A DNA stretch of 64,000 nt from assembly GCF_900119185.1 (NCBI RefSeq), contig NZ_FPJE01000022.1, positions 1 to 64,000 of the forward strand. Direction: 5' to 3'. Below the pieces are notes generated by a model, which saw only the letters and a program-made list of their open reading frames with translations, ran no database searches and was not told the DNA's origin. This document shows, piece after piece, positions 17,383 to 26,037 of this stretch (position 1 is its first letter; every line of letters starts with the position of its first letter). The stretch comes from Sinomicrobium oceani (lineage in GTDB: Bacteria > Bacteroidota > Bacteroidia > Flavobacteriales > Flavobacteriaceae). The position numbers and the translations under genes are program-made.

Positions 17383-17949
17383 GAGATTGGGTATACACCG
17401 AACCGGTTTGGGTTAGCAGCTAACCCATTCCCTTTAGCGGTCAACCTAACCTGTTTAGCTGCTTAAGCAATTACATATACAGCGTAAGTAACCCGGTTAG
17501 CGGTAAAAGCAGTTCGGTTAGCCGCTAACGTAATCCCTTTAACGGCTAACCCATTCCCTTTAGCGGTCAACCTAACCTGTTTAGCTGCTTAAGCAATTGG
17601 GTATGCGGCGTAAGTAACCTGGTTAGCGGTCAACCTGACTGTGTATGCTGCTAAACAAATCCCTTTAACGGCTAAACCATTTCCTTTAGCGGTCAACCTA
17701 ACCTGTTTAGCCGCTTAAGCAACCTGTTTGGCGGTCAACCTAACCGTGTATGCCGCTAACGTAATCCCTTTAACGGCTAACCCATTTCCTTTAGCGGTCA
17801 ACCTAACCTGTTTAGCGGCTTAAGCAATTGCTTATGCCGCTTAAGTAACCCGTTTAGCGGCTAACCTAACCGTGTATGCTGCTAACTTAATCCCTTTAAC
17901 GGCTAACCCATTCCCTTTAGCGGTTAACCTAACCTCTTCCGGTGTCAAA
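17383..17949. repeat. Nested tandem array: 27 x 21 bp units in a 126-bp higher-order repeat
   Basis: 567 bases parse exactly into 27 units of 21 bp. Six unit types (A-F) recur in order, giving a 126-bp super-repeat: type A units start at 17530, 17656, 17761 and 17887, and the preceding copy is in register at 17404-17529. The spacing 17656 to 17761 is 105 bp, exactly one 21-bp unit short, where types D and E are fused into one hybrid unit. Most units carry at positions 10-20 a form of the odd palindrome TTAGCnGCTAA; the best examples are at 17413-17423, 17518-17528 and 17854-17864. Edge units (17383-17403 and 17929-17949) are more diverged. All frames are interrupted by stops (for example TAA ending C and D units), so it is not a coding repeat at present. 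Confidence 0.92.
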
Positions 17950-18316
17950 GGGATTGTGTTCATGGCCGTTTTACAGCTTTAAACAGGAAAATACCTGGTC
18001 AAAATCAATGCGTCATGGGGAGGGAAGCATGGTGGTCCGGTGGCAGGTATGTGCCTGTCCATGCGGGTATAGTGCCGGCCTCACGGGATTGATACATCGG
18101 CTCCTGTGAAGACCGGGTATGAAGTGCATTGTTTTTCTGAAGGTGAATACTGTTTAAGTGTGGTGAATCAACAGTCCAGGCCCCGGGGAAAAACAAAAGT
18201 CAAGGGGATACCCCCGGGGTTTGGAGTCTCGCCAGACTCCCGTTCCGCTTACGGAAGACCTCTTTCCAGGAGAGAGCGTACCCTATCCATTATTCACGTT
18301 CACTTTAAATGTGAAG
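17950..18316. other. Gene-free stretch with consecutive short hairpins
   Basis: Between the tandem array and the aminopeptidase gene. It is more GC-rich than the flanks and holds two palindromic CCCCGGGG segments (18181-18188 and about 18212-18219), then stems GGAGTCT/AGACTCC (18223-18240), TTCCG/CGGAA (18243-18256) and CTCT/AGAG. On the minus strand these could lie in the 3' part of the aminopeptidase message. No protein gene was recognised; a small structured RNA is possible but unproven. Confidence 0.3.
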
Positions 18317-19942
18317 TTAATTCCCCACCTTTACATCCACAAAAAACCGGTCCGTAGCCACGGAAATTCCTTTGGGCGGTGTATCGAGTTTTTGCCATTC
18401 GGTAGTAGGGGTCAACCGGATTTTCTCACCGTTAATGCTTACATCTACCGGCATATCGAATTTTTTCACATCGGTTATCCATCGGTATGCCGTACCATTT
18501 TCGTCTCTTTTCAGCTCCAGCGTGGGGATATTTTTATACCTTAAATACTGGTCGAATACCGGTTCGAGGTGCAGTCCGGTTTCCTGTTCGAAGAAATTGA
18601 TAACCATCTCGGTATCGACGATCATGTGTTTGAAGGTCTCGCTGAATTCCTTGATCAGTTTCCACCATTTGTCGTCATTATTAATAATACTTCTGATAGT
18701 GTTTAGCATGAGCGCCCCTTTAGGATACATATCGCCCGATCCTTCTTTGTTTACACCATAAGGACCGATAATAGGCTTGTCGTTTCTCACATTCTTCTTC
18801 AGGCCGTTTATATACTTTTGTCCTGCTTCATAACCCCATCGGCATTCTGTATAAACCACTTCGCTGTAGGTTGTAAAACCTTCGTGGATCCACATATCGG
18901 CAATGTCGGAAGAGGTAATACTGTTTCCGAACCACTCGTGGCCGGTTTCATGAATTATGATGAAGTCCCACTTCGTTCCTACACCTGTGCCGGAGAGATC
19001 GCGTCCGAGATATCCTTTCATATACTGGTTGCCATAGGCTACGGCACTCTGGTGTTCCATGCCCAGGTGGGGGGTCTCCACCAGTTTATAACTATCTTCC
19101 TTAAAAGGATATTCTCCGAACTTTTCCTGGAAACAATCCATCATTGGCTTAACTTCCTGGAAGTGTTTTTTTGCTTTTTCAAGGTTATAGCTCAACACGT
19201 AAAAATCCATGTCAAGCCCTTTATACGCTTCTCCGAAGTGAACGTAATCACCGATATTCAGGGCGACATCGTAGTTGTTGATCGGATTGATGACTTTCCA
19301 GTCCCATCGTGTATAACCGTTACCAAGGTCTTTTTTACCCGTAAGACGCCCGTTGGATACGTTTGTAAGCCCGTTAGGAACGGCTACCTTTATGGTCATG
19401 CCGTTGTCCGGTTCATCACTTTGATGATCTTTGTTGGGCCACCATGCACTGGCCCCGGTTCCCTGAACAGCCGTGGCAATCCAGGGTTTTCCGTTTTTGT
19501 CTGTCTTCCAGTCGAACCCGCCATCCCAAGGGGCACGTACCGCTGCAATGGGCTTACCGGAATAGTAAAAGGTAAGACTGTCTTTCTTATTCTTTTTAAA
19601 ACTCTCCTTGTTGTCTATGAATACAGCGTTGTATTCCCTGCGGTAGGGCAGTTTTTTGCCGTGAAATACGATCGAATCCACCTTCATATTCTCAAAAAGA
19701 TCGATTTGCATGACAGTTAAACGCTGCTGGGGTACAAAGACAATACGATTGTACCCCTGAATGTATTTTCTGGAAGGATCTACTTTGATATTGAGGTGAT
19801 ATTCCCGTACATCAAAATTCCTTTCGGTCCGTAGCGAACCTCTAAGTGTATCACCTTTGGTGTACTTTTCTTTATCCTGCATTAACTGGGCATGTGCGTT
19901 ATGCAACCCGATAAGCATTAATAAGAGTAAAATTCTTTTCAT
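18317..19942 (-). CDS. M1 family zinc aminopeptidase (exported)
   Basis: Gluzincin metallopeptidase that removes N-terminal residues from peptides, probably periplasmic or surface-located. From the MKRILLLL start the product has 541 residues with a signal peptide (ILLLLMLIGLHNAHAQ). The zinc site is HETGHEW (His331, Glu332, His335) with the third ligand Glu354 in WIHEGFTTY, the M1 HExxH-x18-E pattern. The exopeptidase motif reads GMEHQ in place of the classic GAMEN, as in many bacterial members. It is shorter than typical 800-900-residue M1 enzymes, lacking the C-terminal helical domain. The ORF is open 10 codons further upstream, but the signal peptide marks the start. A TATTTTTG -7 box lies 18 bases upstream. 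Confidence 0.92.
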   Translation of the reverse strand: MKRILLLLMLIGLHNAHAQLMQDKEKYTKGDTLRGSLRTERNFDVREYHLNIKVDPSRKYIQGYNRIVFVPQQRLTVMQIDLFENMKVDSIVFHGKKLPYRREYNAVFIDNKESFKKNKKDSLTFYYSGKPIAAVRAPWDGGFDWKTDKNGKPWIATAVQGTGASAWWPNKDHQSDEPDNGMTIKVAVPNGLTNVSNGRLTGKKDLGNGYTRWDWKVINPINNYDVALNIGDYVHFGEAYKGLDMDFYVLSYNLEKAKKHFQEVKPMMDCFQEKFGEYPFKEDSYKLVETPHLGMEHQSAVAYGNQYMKGYLGRDLSGTGVGTKWDFIIIHETGHEWFGNSITSSDIADMWIHEGFTTYSEVVYTECRWGYEAGQKYINGLKKNVRNDKPIIGPYGVNKEGSGDMYPKGALMLNTIRSIINNDDKWWKLIKEFSETFKHMIVDTEMVINFFEQETGLHLEPVFDQYLRYKNIPTLELKRDENGTAYRWITDVKKFDMPVDVSINGEKIRLTPTTEWQKLDTPPKGISVATDRFFVDVKVGN

Positions 19943-19960
19943 CGATTCCTGATTTTTGCG

Positions 19961-19968
19961 CAAAAATA
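19961..19968 (-). promoter_or_regulatory. -7 box for the M1 aminopeptidase gene
   Basis: TATTTTTG on the minus strand, matching TAnnTTTG, 18 bases upstream of the start codon and implying a leader of only about 14 bases. A -33 element was not clear. Confidence 0.45.
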
Positions 19969-20020
19969 TCAAATTCTACTATCCGTAGCCTGTGGTCCTT
20001 AAAAAAAATCAAAAACCCGT

Positions 20021-21658
20021 TCAGACCTGCATAACTCCGGGGTTATAAGGCTTCTCCAGGGGGGCATGGTTGGCAGCTTCTATGCCCATACTGATCCATT
20101 TTCTCGTATCTATAGGATCGATAACCGCATCGGTCCATAAACGGGCCGCTGCGTAATACGGAGAGGTCTGGGCGTCGTATCTCGATTTGATTTTATTGAA
20201 CAGTTCTTCTTCTTTTTCCTTGCTTATATTTTCTCCTCTTTTTTTCAGGGAAGCCGTTTCGATCTGCAGCAGTACTTTCGCAGCCTGGGATCCTCCCATT
20301 ACGGCGAGTTCTGCACTGGGCCATGCAATAATGAGTCTGGGGTCATAAGCTTTTCCGCACATGGCATAGTTTCCTGCCCCGTAAGAATTGCCGATAATAA
20401 CGGTAAACTTCGGTACAACACTGTTGCTGACTGCGTTGACCATTTTGGCACCGTCTTTAATGATCCCGCCATGCTCACTTTTGCTTCCTACCATGAAACC
20501 GGTAACATCCTGAAGGAAAACCAGCGGTATTTTCTTCTGGTTGCAATTGGCGATAAAACGGGTGGCTTTATCCGCACTATCGGAATAAATAACCCCGCCA
20601 AACTGCATTTCTCCTTTTTTGGTTTTAACGACTTTTCGTTGATTGGCTACAATGCCTACGGCCCAGCCATCTATCCGGGCATACCCGGTGATCAGGCTTT
20701 TTCCGTACCCTTCTTTGTACTCTTCAAATTCCGAACCGTCCACCAGTCTTTTGATGATCGCTTTCATATCGTATTGATCTCCCCTTGATCTGGGCAGTAT
20801 TCCGTAAATATCTTCCGGATTCTCGGTAGGTTTTACAGCCTTGATACGACTGAAACCGGCCTTGTCAAAGTCACCGATCTTATCCATGATATTCTTTATG
20901 GTATCGAGTGCGTCCTTGTCATCTTTGGCCTTGTAGTCCGTAACTCCGCTTATTTCGCAGTGTGTTGTGGCTCCTCCGAGTGTCTCGTTATCTATGGATT
21001 CTCCGATAGCAGCCTTAACCAGGTAGCTACCCGCGAGAAAAATACTCCCGGTTTTGTCGACGATAAGGGCTTCATCACTCATTATGGGCAGGTAAGCACC
21101 GCCTGCGACACAACTTCCCATAACGGCAGCTATCTGTGTGATGCCCATACTGCTCATGACGGCATTATTGCGGAAGATCCTTCCGAAGTGTTCCTTGTCC
21201 GGAAATATTTCATCCTGCATCGGGAGGTAAACTCCAGCACTGTCTACCAGGTAAATAATAGGTAGCCTGTTTTCCATGGCAATTTCCTGTGCCCGGAGGT
21301 TCTTTTTTCCCGTTATGGGGAACCAGGCTCCTGCTTTTACCGTGGCGTCGTTGGCAACAACTACACACTGTCGTCCTCTGACATAACCGATTTTTACCAC
21401 AACTCCGCCGGACGGACAACCACCGTGTTCTTCATACATTCCATCACCGGCAAAAGCACCTACTTCGATGGTGGCACTCCCTTTGTCAAGCAGATACTCT
21501 ATACGTTCACGGGCGGTCATTTTTCCTTCTCCGTGTAATTTTTCTACTCTTTTTTCACCTCCGCCTTTCTTTATGGTCGCCAGTCTGCTCTTCAGATCGG
21601 ACAGGAGCAGTTTATTGTGATCTTCGTTTTTGTTGAAGTTGATATCCATACGTTTCAC
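20021..21658 (-). CDS. Acyl-CoA carboxylase carboxyltransferase (beta) subunit
   Basis: Carboxyltransferase subunit of a biotin-dependent acyl-CoA carboxylase, 545 residues; resembles methylcrotonoyl-CoA or propionyl-CoA carboxylase beta chains. Seen: MTARERIEYLLDKGS, the N-terminal crotonase half with oxyanion glycines (GSCVAGGAYLP) and the C-terminal half (QDVTGFMVGSKSEHGGI, NSYGAGNYAMCGKAYDPR, WPSAELAVMGG). Retention of the MCC-like GAGNYAMCG segment and overall length favour the methylcrotonoyl (leucine degradation) type, but acyl specificity is not certain. The biotin carboxylase/carrier subunit is not next to it. The start could be at the first or fourth codon (MKRMDIN). Confidence 0.9.
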   Translation of the reverse strand: MKRMDINFNKNEDHNKLLLSDLKSRLATIKKGGGEKRVEKLHGEGKMTARERIEYLLDKGSATIEVGAFAGDGMYEEHGGCPSGGVVVKIGYVRGRQCVVVANDATVKAGAWFPITGKKNLRAQEIAMENRLPIIYLVDSAGVYLPMQDEIFPDKEHFGRIFRNNAVMSSMGITQIAAVMGSCVAGGAYLPIMSDEALIVDKTGSIFLAGSYLVKAAIGESIDNETLGGATTHCEISGVTDYKAKDDKDALDTIKNIMDKIGDFDKAGFSRIKAVKPTENPEDIYGILPRSRGDQYDMKAIIKRLVDGSEFEEYKEGYGKSLITGYARIDGWAVGIVANQRKVVKTKKGEMQFGGVIYSDSADKATRFIANCNQKKIPLVFLQDVTGFMVGSKSEHGGIIKDGAKMVNAVSNSVVPKFTVIIGNSYGAGNYAMCGKAYDPRLIIAWPSAELAVMGGSQAAKVLLQIETASLKKRGENISKEKEEELFNKIKSRYDAQTSPYYAAARLWTDAVIDPIDTRKWISMGIEAANHAPLEKPYNPGVMQV

Positions 21659-21858
21659 TTAGAATGCTGCTAAAATACGAAAAGAAGAGCGAAGTGCGAA
21701 GCGAAATACCATCGGGAAATGTCATAAAGTAATGACATTCCGCTGTTTTCATGGAAATTGGCGATATCATTATATAATGCTTAAATATTTCATAAATTGT
21801 ACGATATTTGTCGATTGATTCCGTGTAAAAACGGATTTTTGTATATAAAACACATTTA

Positions 21859-22050
21859 ATGGACACATCAATGGGAATGAATAAGAACGCGATATTTGGC
21901 TGGGCCTCCTTAATTATGTTTTTGATCGGAACTGCCCTGGTTCTGCTCGGGGTATTAAAATACAGGGATTATGCCATAGGGTTTTCTGTAGTGGGGATAG
22001 GCTTTTTTGCAATGTCCTGGATATTCAATGCACTGAAGGGAAGGATATAA
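21859..22050 (+). CDS. Small CAL67264-type membrane protein
   Basis: A 63-residue protein (59 if read from MGMNKN) with two membrane helices (about 12-31 and 38-57) joined by a short KYRDYA turn. It resembles the flavobacterial CAL67264 family of small membrane proteins of unknown function. Its gene lies 78 bases before ettA on the same strand, with no terminator between, so the two are probably co-transcribed. A GATTTTTG at 21834-21841 (one mismatch to the -7 consensus) with TTTG at 21807-21810 could be the promoter. Confidence 0.75.
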   Translation: MDTSMGMNKNAIFGWASLIMFLIGTALVLLGVLKYRDYAIGFSVVGIGFFAMSWIFNALKGRI

Positions 22051-22128
22051 CCGGCGCAGGGATATTCTTATGACATCCCCTGTTTGCGGTAATCTGCTAA
22101 TCATTAATCATAAAATCATCTATATAAT

Positions 22129-23820
22129 ATGTCAGACGATAAAAAAGTCATTTTTTCGATGTCGGGCGTTTCCAAAACGTACCAGAGTACAAATAAAACC
22201 GTACTGAAGGATATCTACCTGAGCTTTTTTTACGGAGCCAAGATCGGTATCCTGGGACTTAATGGTTCGGGAAAATCCACATTGTTAAAAATTATTGCCG
22301 GGGTGGAGAAAAATTACCAGGGTGATGTCGTTTTTTCTCCGGGATATTCCGTGGGGTATCTGGAGCAGGAACCTCAACTGGATGAAGAAAAGACCGTTAT
22401 AGAAATTGTTAAGGAAGGTATGGCCGAAGTTGTAGCCGTACTTGACGAATACAATAAGATCAACGATATGTTCGGCTTACCGGAAGTGTATGAGGATGCC
22501 GATAAAATGCAGAAACTGATGGACCGGCAGGCAGAACTCCAGGATAAGATCGATGCGACCAATGCATGGGAACTGGATACCAAGCTGGAAATTGCCATGG
22601 ATGCCCTTCGTACTCCGGATCCGGATACGCCTATAAAAGTGCTTTCCGGGGGAGAACGCAGACGTGTAGCCCTCTGCCGTTTGCTTTTGCAACAACCCGA
22701 TATCCTATTGCTCGATGAGCCTACCAACCACCTCGATGCGGAATCGGTATTATGGCTGGAGCAACATTTGCAACAATATAGCGGAACGGTAATCGCGGTA
22801 ACACACGACCGTTACTTTCTCGACAATGTAGCGGGATGGATTCTTGAGCTGGACCGCGGAGAAGGTATTCCGTGGAAAGGAAACTATTCTTCCTGGCTCG
22901 ATCAGAAATCCAAAAGACTTGCCCAGGAACAGAAGCAGGCTTCAAAAAGGCAAAAAACTCTTGAGCGCGAGCTGGAATGGGTGCGTATGGCCCCAAAAGG
23001 TAGGCAGGCCAAACAGAAAGCACGTCTCAATAACTACGATAAACTCCTGAACGAGGACCAGAAACAACTGGATGAGAAACTGGAGATCTACATCCCTAAT
23101 GGTCCGCGACTTGGGACCAATGTAATTGAAGCTAATGGTGTTGCCAAAGCATTCGGAGACAAACTGCTGTATGACAATCTCAATTTTAAACTTCCTCAGG
23201 CCGGGATCGTAGGTATTATCGGGCCCAACGGTGCGGGTAAAACGACGATCTTTAAAATGATCATGGAAGAAGAACAACCGGATAAAGGGGAGTTTGTAGT
23301 GGGAGAAACAGCTAAGATCGCTTATGTAGACCAGCGGCATTCCAATATAGATCCTGAAAAATCGATCTGGGAAAACTTTTCCGGCGGACAGGAACTTATC
23401 ATGATGGGAGGAAAGCAGGTTAATTCAAGGGCCTATCTCAGTCGGTTCAATTTCTCCGGGAATGAGCAGAATAAAAAGGTTTCCGCGCTATCCGGAGGAG
23501 AGCGGAACAGGTTGCATCTGGCCATGACCCTGAAGGAAGAAGGTAACGTGCTTTTACTGGATGAGCCTACCAATGACCTCGACGTGAATACGCTCAGGGC
23601 ATTGGAAGAAGGGTTGGAAAACTTTGCGGGATGTGCGGTAGTGATCTCTCACGACCGTTGGTTCCTCGACCGGATATGTACGCATATCCTGGCCTTTGAA
23701 GGGAATTCCGAAGTTTATTTTTTTGAGGGAGGTTTTTCCGATTATGAGGAAAATAAACGCAAGCGACTGGGAGCCGATGTTACCCCTACGCGCATAAAAT
23801 ACAAGAAACTGATCCGTTAA
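22129..23820 (+). CDS. ettA: Energy-dependent translational throttle protein (ABC-F ATPase)
   Basis: Cytosolic ABC-F protein, 563 residues (about 555 in E. coli), that binds the ribosomal E site and gates the step into elongation according to ATP level. Two ATPase halves are clear: Walker A GLNGSGKST, signature LSGGERRRVAL and Walker B LLLDEPTNHLDAES in the first; GPNGAGKTT, LSGGERNRLHL and LLLDEPTNDLDVNT in the second. The arm and inter-domain linker (RQKTLERELEWVRMAPKGRQAKQKAR) are present, matching EttA and not Uup. A bidirectional terminator follows. Confidence 0.95.
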   Translation: MSDDKKVIFSMSGVSKTYQSTNKTVLKDIYLSFFYGAKIGILGLNGSGKSTLLKIIAGVEKNYQGDVVFSPGYSVGYLEQEPQLDEEKTVIEIVKEGMAEVVAVLDEYNKINDMFGLPEVYEDADKMQKLMDRQAELQDKIDATNAWELDTKLEIAMDALRTPDPDTPIKVLSGGERRRVALCRLLLQQPDILLLDEPTNHLDAESVLWLEQHLQQYSGTVIAVTHDRYFLDNVAGWILELDRGEGIPWKGNYSSWLDQKSKRLAQEQKQASKRQKTLERELEWVRMAPKGRQAKQKARLNNYDKLLNEDQKQLDEKLEIYIPNGPRLGTNVIEANGVAKAFGDKLLYDNLNFKLPQAGIVGIIGPNGAGKTTIFKMIMEEEQPDKGEFVVGETAKIAYVDQRHSNIDPEKSIWENFSGGQELIMMGGKQVNSRAYLSRFNFSGNEQNKKVSALSGGERNRLHLAMTLKEEGNVLLLDEPTNDLDVNTLRALEEGLENFAGCAVVISHDRWFLDRICTHILAFEGNSEVYFFEGGFSDYEENKRKRLGADVTPTRIKYKKLIR

Positions 23821-23837
23821 CGGATCGGCTTGCATAT

Positions 23838-23869
23838 AAAAAAACCGGGGAAAGTACCCCGGTTTTTTT
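23838..23869. terminator. Bidirectional terminator between ettA and the C40-like gene
   Basis: Stem AAAAAACCGGGG / CCCCGGTTTTTT around AAAGTA, flanked by A-run and T-run, so it can stop transcription from both sides. Its right end overlaps the stop codon of the convergent minus-strand gene. Confidence 0.85.
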
Positions 23870-24617
23870 ATATGATCTTTTTAATCACGCGTAATTTATG
23901 CGTATGCCTTCGGGTGTCTACATTAAAGATCCCGGTATGGTCTATGCGGTCTATCCGTACTTTGCCGTAAGTGTGAATGATGTAGTTGTCTTTCATGATA
24001 ATCCCGACATGTACGATATTGCCTTCGTCATCATCGAAAAAAGCGAGGTCACCGGGTTCCGATTCCTCGATAAAACTGAGGGGTTCGCCCTGGGTAGCTT
24101 GCTGGGAGGCCTGCCGGAGCAGCGGATATCCGTTTAGTTTGTAAACCATTTGGGCGAGGCCGGCCGCATCAATGCCAAAGGGTGTTTTTCCACCGTGCTG
24201 ATGTGGGGCATTAAGAAATAGGAATGCAGTGTCCACCAGGTTTTCCTTGGCTTGTGTTCCTAATAATATATGCCCTTCAAAACGATGAGAGAGCAGGGAA
24301 GATGCGGTAACATGTGATCCTACGGGTACAGGCATAAGCTGCTCGTTGTGGTCGGTAATAAATTCGACCATGTCCGAAGATAAGCCGGTAATTTCCCTGT
24401 CGATATTGGTGTAAGTCTGTTCATCGATCAGCAGATATTGTTTGTTGTCTATCCAGCCTTCGTGTTTGTCGAATGCAAGACGGATTTTACTCCAGTATTT
24501 TTGTTGCTCAAGTACTTTAAAATGTTCGCCGTACAGCACCTGCGAAGTGAGTTCGGCAGTATTGCAAGATTGGGATCGTAAAGGGACGATACTGAGATTA
24601 CAAATTCCGTATTGCAT
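23868..24617 (-). CDS. NlpC/P60-like (C40) protein with SH3 domains, catalytic Cys replaced
   Basis: A 249-residue protein with the layout of cell-wall gamma-D-glutamyl peptidases: N-terminal SH3-type binding domain (about 5-65, including EGWIDNKQYL), a second SH3-like region, and a C-terminal NlpC/P60 domain (about 125-240). The normal active-site motif GIDCSGF reads GIDAAGL: Ala151, codon GCG, replaces the Cys. The His of the VHVGI motif is kept, as is FFDDDEGN. No signal peptide is obvious at MQYGICNLSIVPLR. The fold is intact and the frame open, so this looks like a protein that has lost peptidase chemistry yet may still bind peptidoglycan, not a decayed gene; a sequencing error seems unlikely because Cys to Ala plus Ser to Ala needs several base changes. 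Confidence 0.85.
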   Translation of the reverse strand: MQYGICNLSIVPLRSQSCNTAELTSQVLYGEHFKVLEQQKYWSKIRLAFDKHEGWIDNKQYLLIDEQTYTNIDREITGLSSDMVEFITDHNEQLMPVPVGSHVTASSLLSHRFEGHILLGTQAKENLVDTAFLFLNAPHQHGGKTPFGIDAAGLAQMVYKLNGYPLLRQASQQATQGEPLSFIEESEPGDLAFFDDDEGNIVHVGIIMKDNYIIHTYGKVRIDRIDHTGIFNVDTRRHTHKLRVIKKII

Positions 24618-24697
24618 GTATTCTATAAGTCGGTTTTAATTTCTATATCAAATCCCGGAGCCTGATACAGTGAGGTTCCGGGATCGTAAACGGATAA

Positions 24698-25873
24698 CTA
24701 TCTTTCAATAACTATGGCGGAAGCACCACCGCCGCCGTTACATATTGCCGCCGCACCTGTTTTGGCATTGTTTTGTTTGAGAATATGGATCAGGGTCACC
24801 AGGATCCGTGCCCCGGAGCATCCCAGCGGATGACCCAGCGAAACAGCTCCACCGTTTACATTCACTTTGTCATCGGAAAGCCCCAATAGCTTCATATTGG
24901 CCAGGCCTACTACCGAAAAGGCCTCGTTAAACTCAAAGTAATCCACGTCTTTTATGGATATTCCTGCTTTGTCAAGTGCTTTAGGGAGTGCTTTGGCCGG
25001 TGCTGTGGTAAACCATTTGGGTTCCTGTGCCGCATCGGCATAGCTCTTAATCGTAGCCAGGGGTTCCAGTCCCAATGCTTTTGCTTTTTCCTCGCTCATG
25101 AGTACGAGAGCAGCAGCGCCGTCATTGATGGTGGAGGCGTTAGCAGCGGTTACCGTTCCGTTTTTTGTAAATGCGGGACGAAGAGCGGGGATCTTGTCGA
25201 GAATTACATTTTTGTATTCCTCATCCTCTGCAACTAATACCGGATCTCCTTTACGTTGCGGTACTTCTACGGGGACAACTTCTTCTGTAAACTTTCCTTC
25301 TTTCCAGGCATTTGCAGACCGGGTATAGGACTGTATCGCAAAATGGTCCTGATCTTCTCTGGAAAAACCGTATTCTTCGGCGCAGGCATCTCCGCAGACC
25401 CCCATGGCATTATGGTCGTAAGCATCGACAAGACCATCTTTTTGCATACCGTCCTCGAGGGAAGCGGGGCCAAATTTAGTACCTTTCCGCATGTGAACAT
25501 AATGGGGTATAGCACTCATATTCTCCATACCGCCGGCAACGATGATATCGGCATCTCCGAGAGCAATGGCCTGGGCGGCCTGCATAACAGCTTTCATGCC
25601 ACTGGCGCAAACTTTATTGATGGTAGTACAGGGTACCGTATCGGGTATGCCTGCGTAAATAGCTGCTTGTCGTGCCGGAGCTTGCCCTTCTCCTGCCTGT
25701 ACGACGTTTCCCATGAGTACTTCGTCGACTTTTGCAGGGTCCAGCTCTATTTTTTGAAGTGCTCCTTTTATGGCGACAGCCCCGAGTCTGGGAGCAGGAA
25801 TTTCTGAAAGGCCACCGAGAAAACTACCTATCGGAGTTCTCACAGCGGATACTATAACTACTTTTCTTCCCAT
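24698..25873 (-). CDS. Acetyl-CoA C-acyltransferase (thiolase)
   Basis: Thiolase of 391 residues that joins or cleaves acyl-CoA at the beta-keto step (fatty acid oxidation or acetoacetyl-CoA formation). Active-site features are all present: nucleophile Cys89 (NKVCASGMKA), the NEAF motif, His348 (GHPLGCSGARI) and Cys378 (ICNGGGGAS). Length and sequence agree with cytosolic acetyl-CoA acetyltransferases. It sits alone on the minus strand; a terminator was not clear. Direction and chain-length preference cannot be read from sequence. Confidence 0.94.
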   Translation of the reverse strand: MGRKVVIVSAVRTPIGSFLGGLSEIPAPRLGAVAIKGALQKIELDPAKVDEVLMGNVVQAGEGQAPARQAAIYAGIPDTVPCTTINKVCASGMKAVMQAAQAIALGDADIIVAGGMENMSAIPHYVHMRKGTKFGPASLEDGMQKDGLVDAYDHNAMGVCGDACAEEYGFSREDQDHFAIQSYTRSANAWKEGKFTEEVVPVEVPQRKGDPVLVAEDEEYKNVILDKIPALRPAFTKNGTVTAANASTINDGAAALVLMSEEKAKALGLEPLATIKSYADAAQEPKWFTTAPAKALPKALDKAGISIKDVDYFEFNEAFSVVGLANMKLLGLSDDKVNVNGGAVSLGHPLGCSGARILVTLIHILKQNNAKTGAAAICNGGGGASAIVIER

Positions 25874-26037
25874 TTTATTTCTGTTTTTAGTGTGTTTTCA
25901 TGATTTTTAGTCCGGTGGCCTGGTATTCAGCCTCTTCTTTTTCGGTTATTTCCAGAACATTCTCCAAAGGCTTTATGTTGCGAATTTAAATAAAATTCAG
26001 CTATTGTTTTCCCGGCGTCCGGAGTTATTACTCACAT

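Noticed and set aside
17383-17949. Possible coding repeat (21 bp equals seven codons; one frame gives heptads such as VIPLTAN, PFPLAVN, LTCLAA)
   Set aside because: The frame is broken by TAA at the end of unit types C and D in every copy, and the reverse frames also contain regular stops. No start or signal sequence precedes it.
17383-17949. CRISPR array
   Set aside because: Units are contiguous without unique spacers, diverge in a fixed six-unit order, and no cas genes lie in the window.
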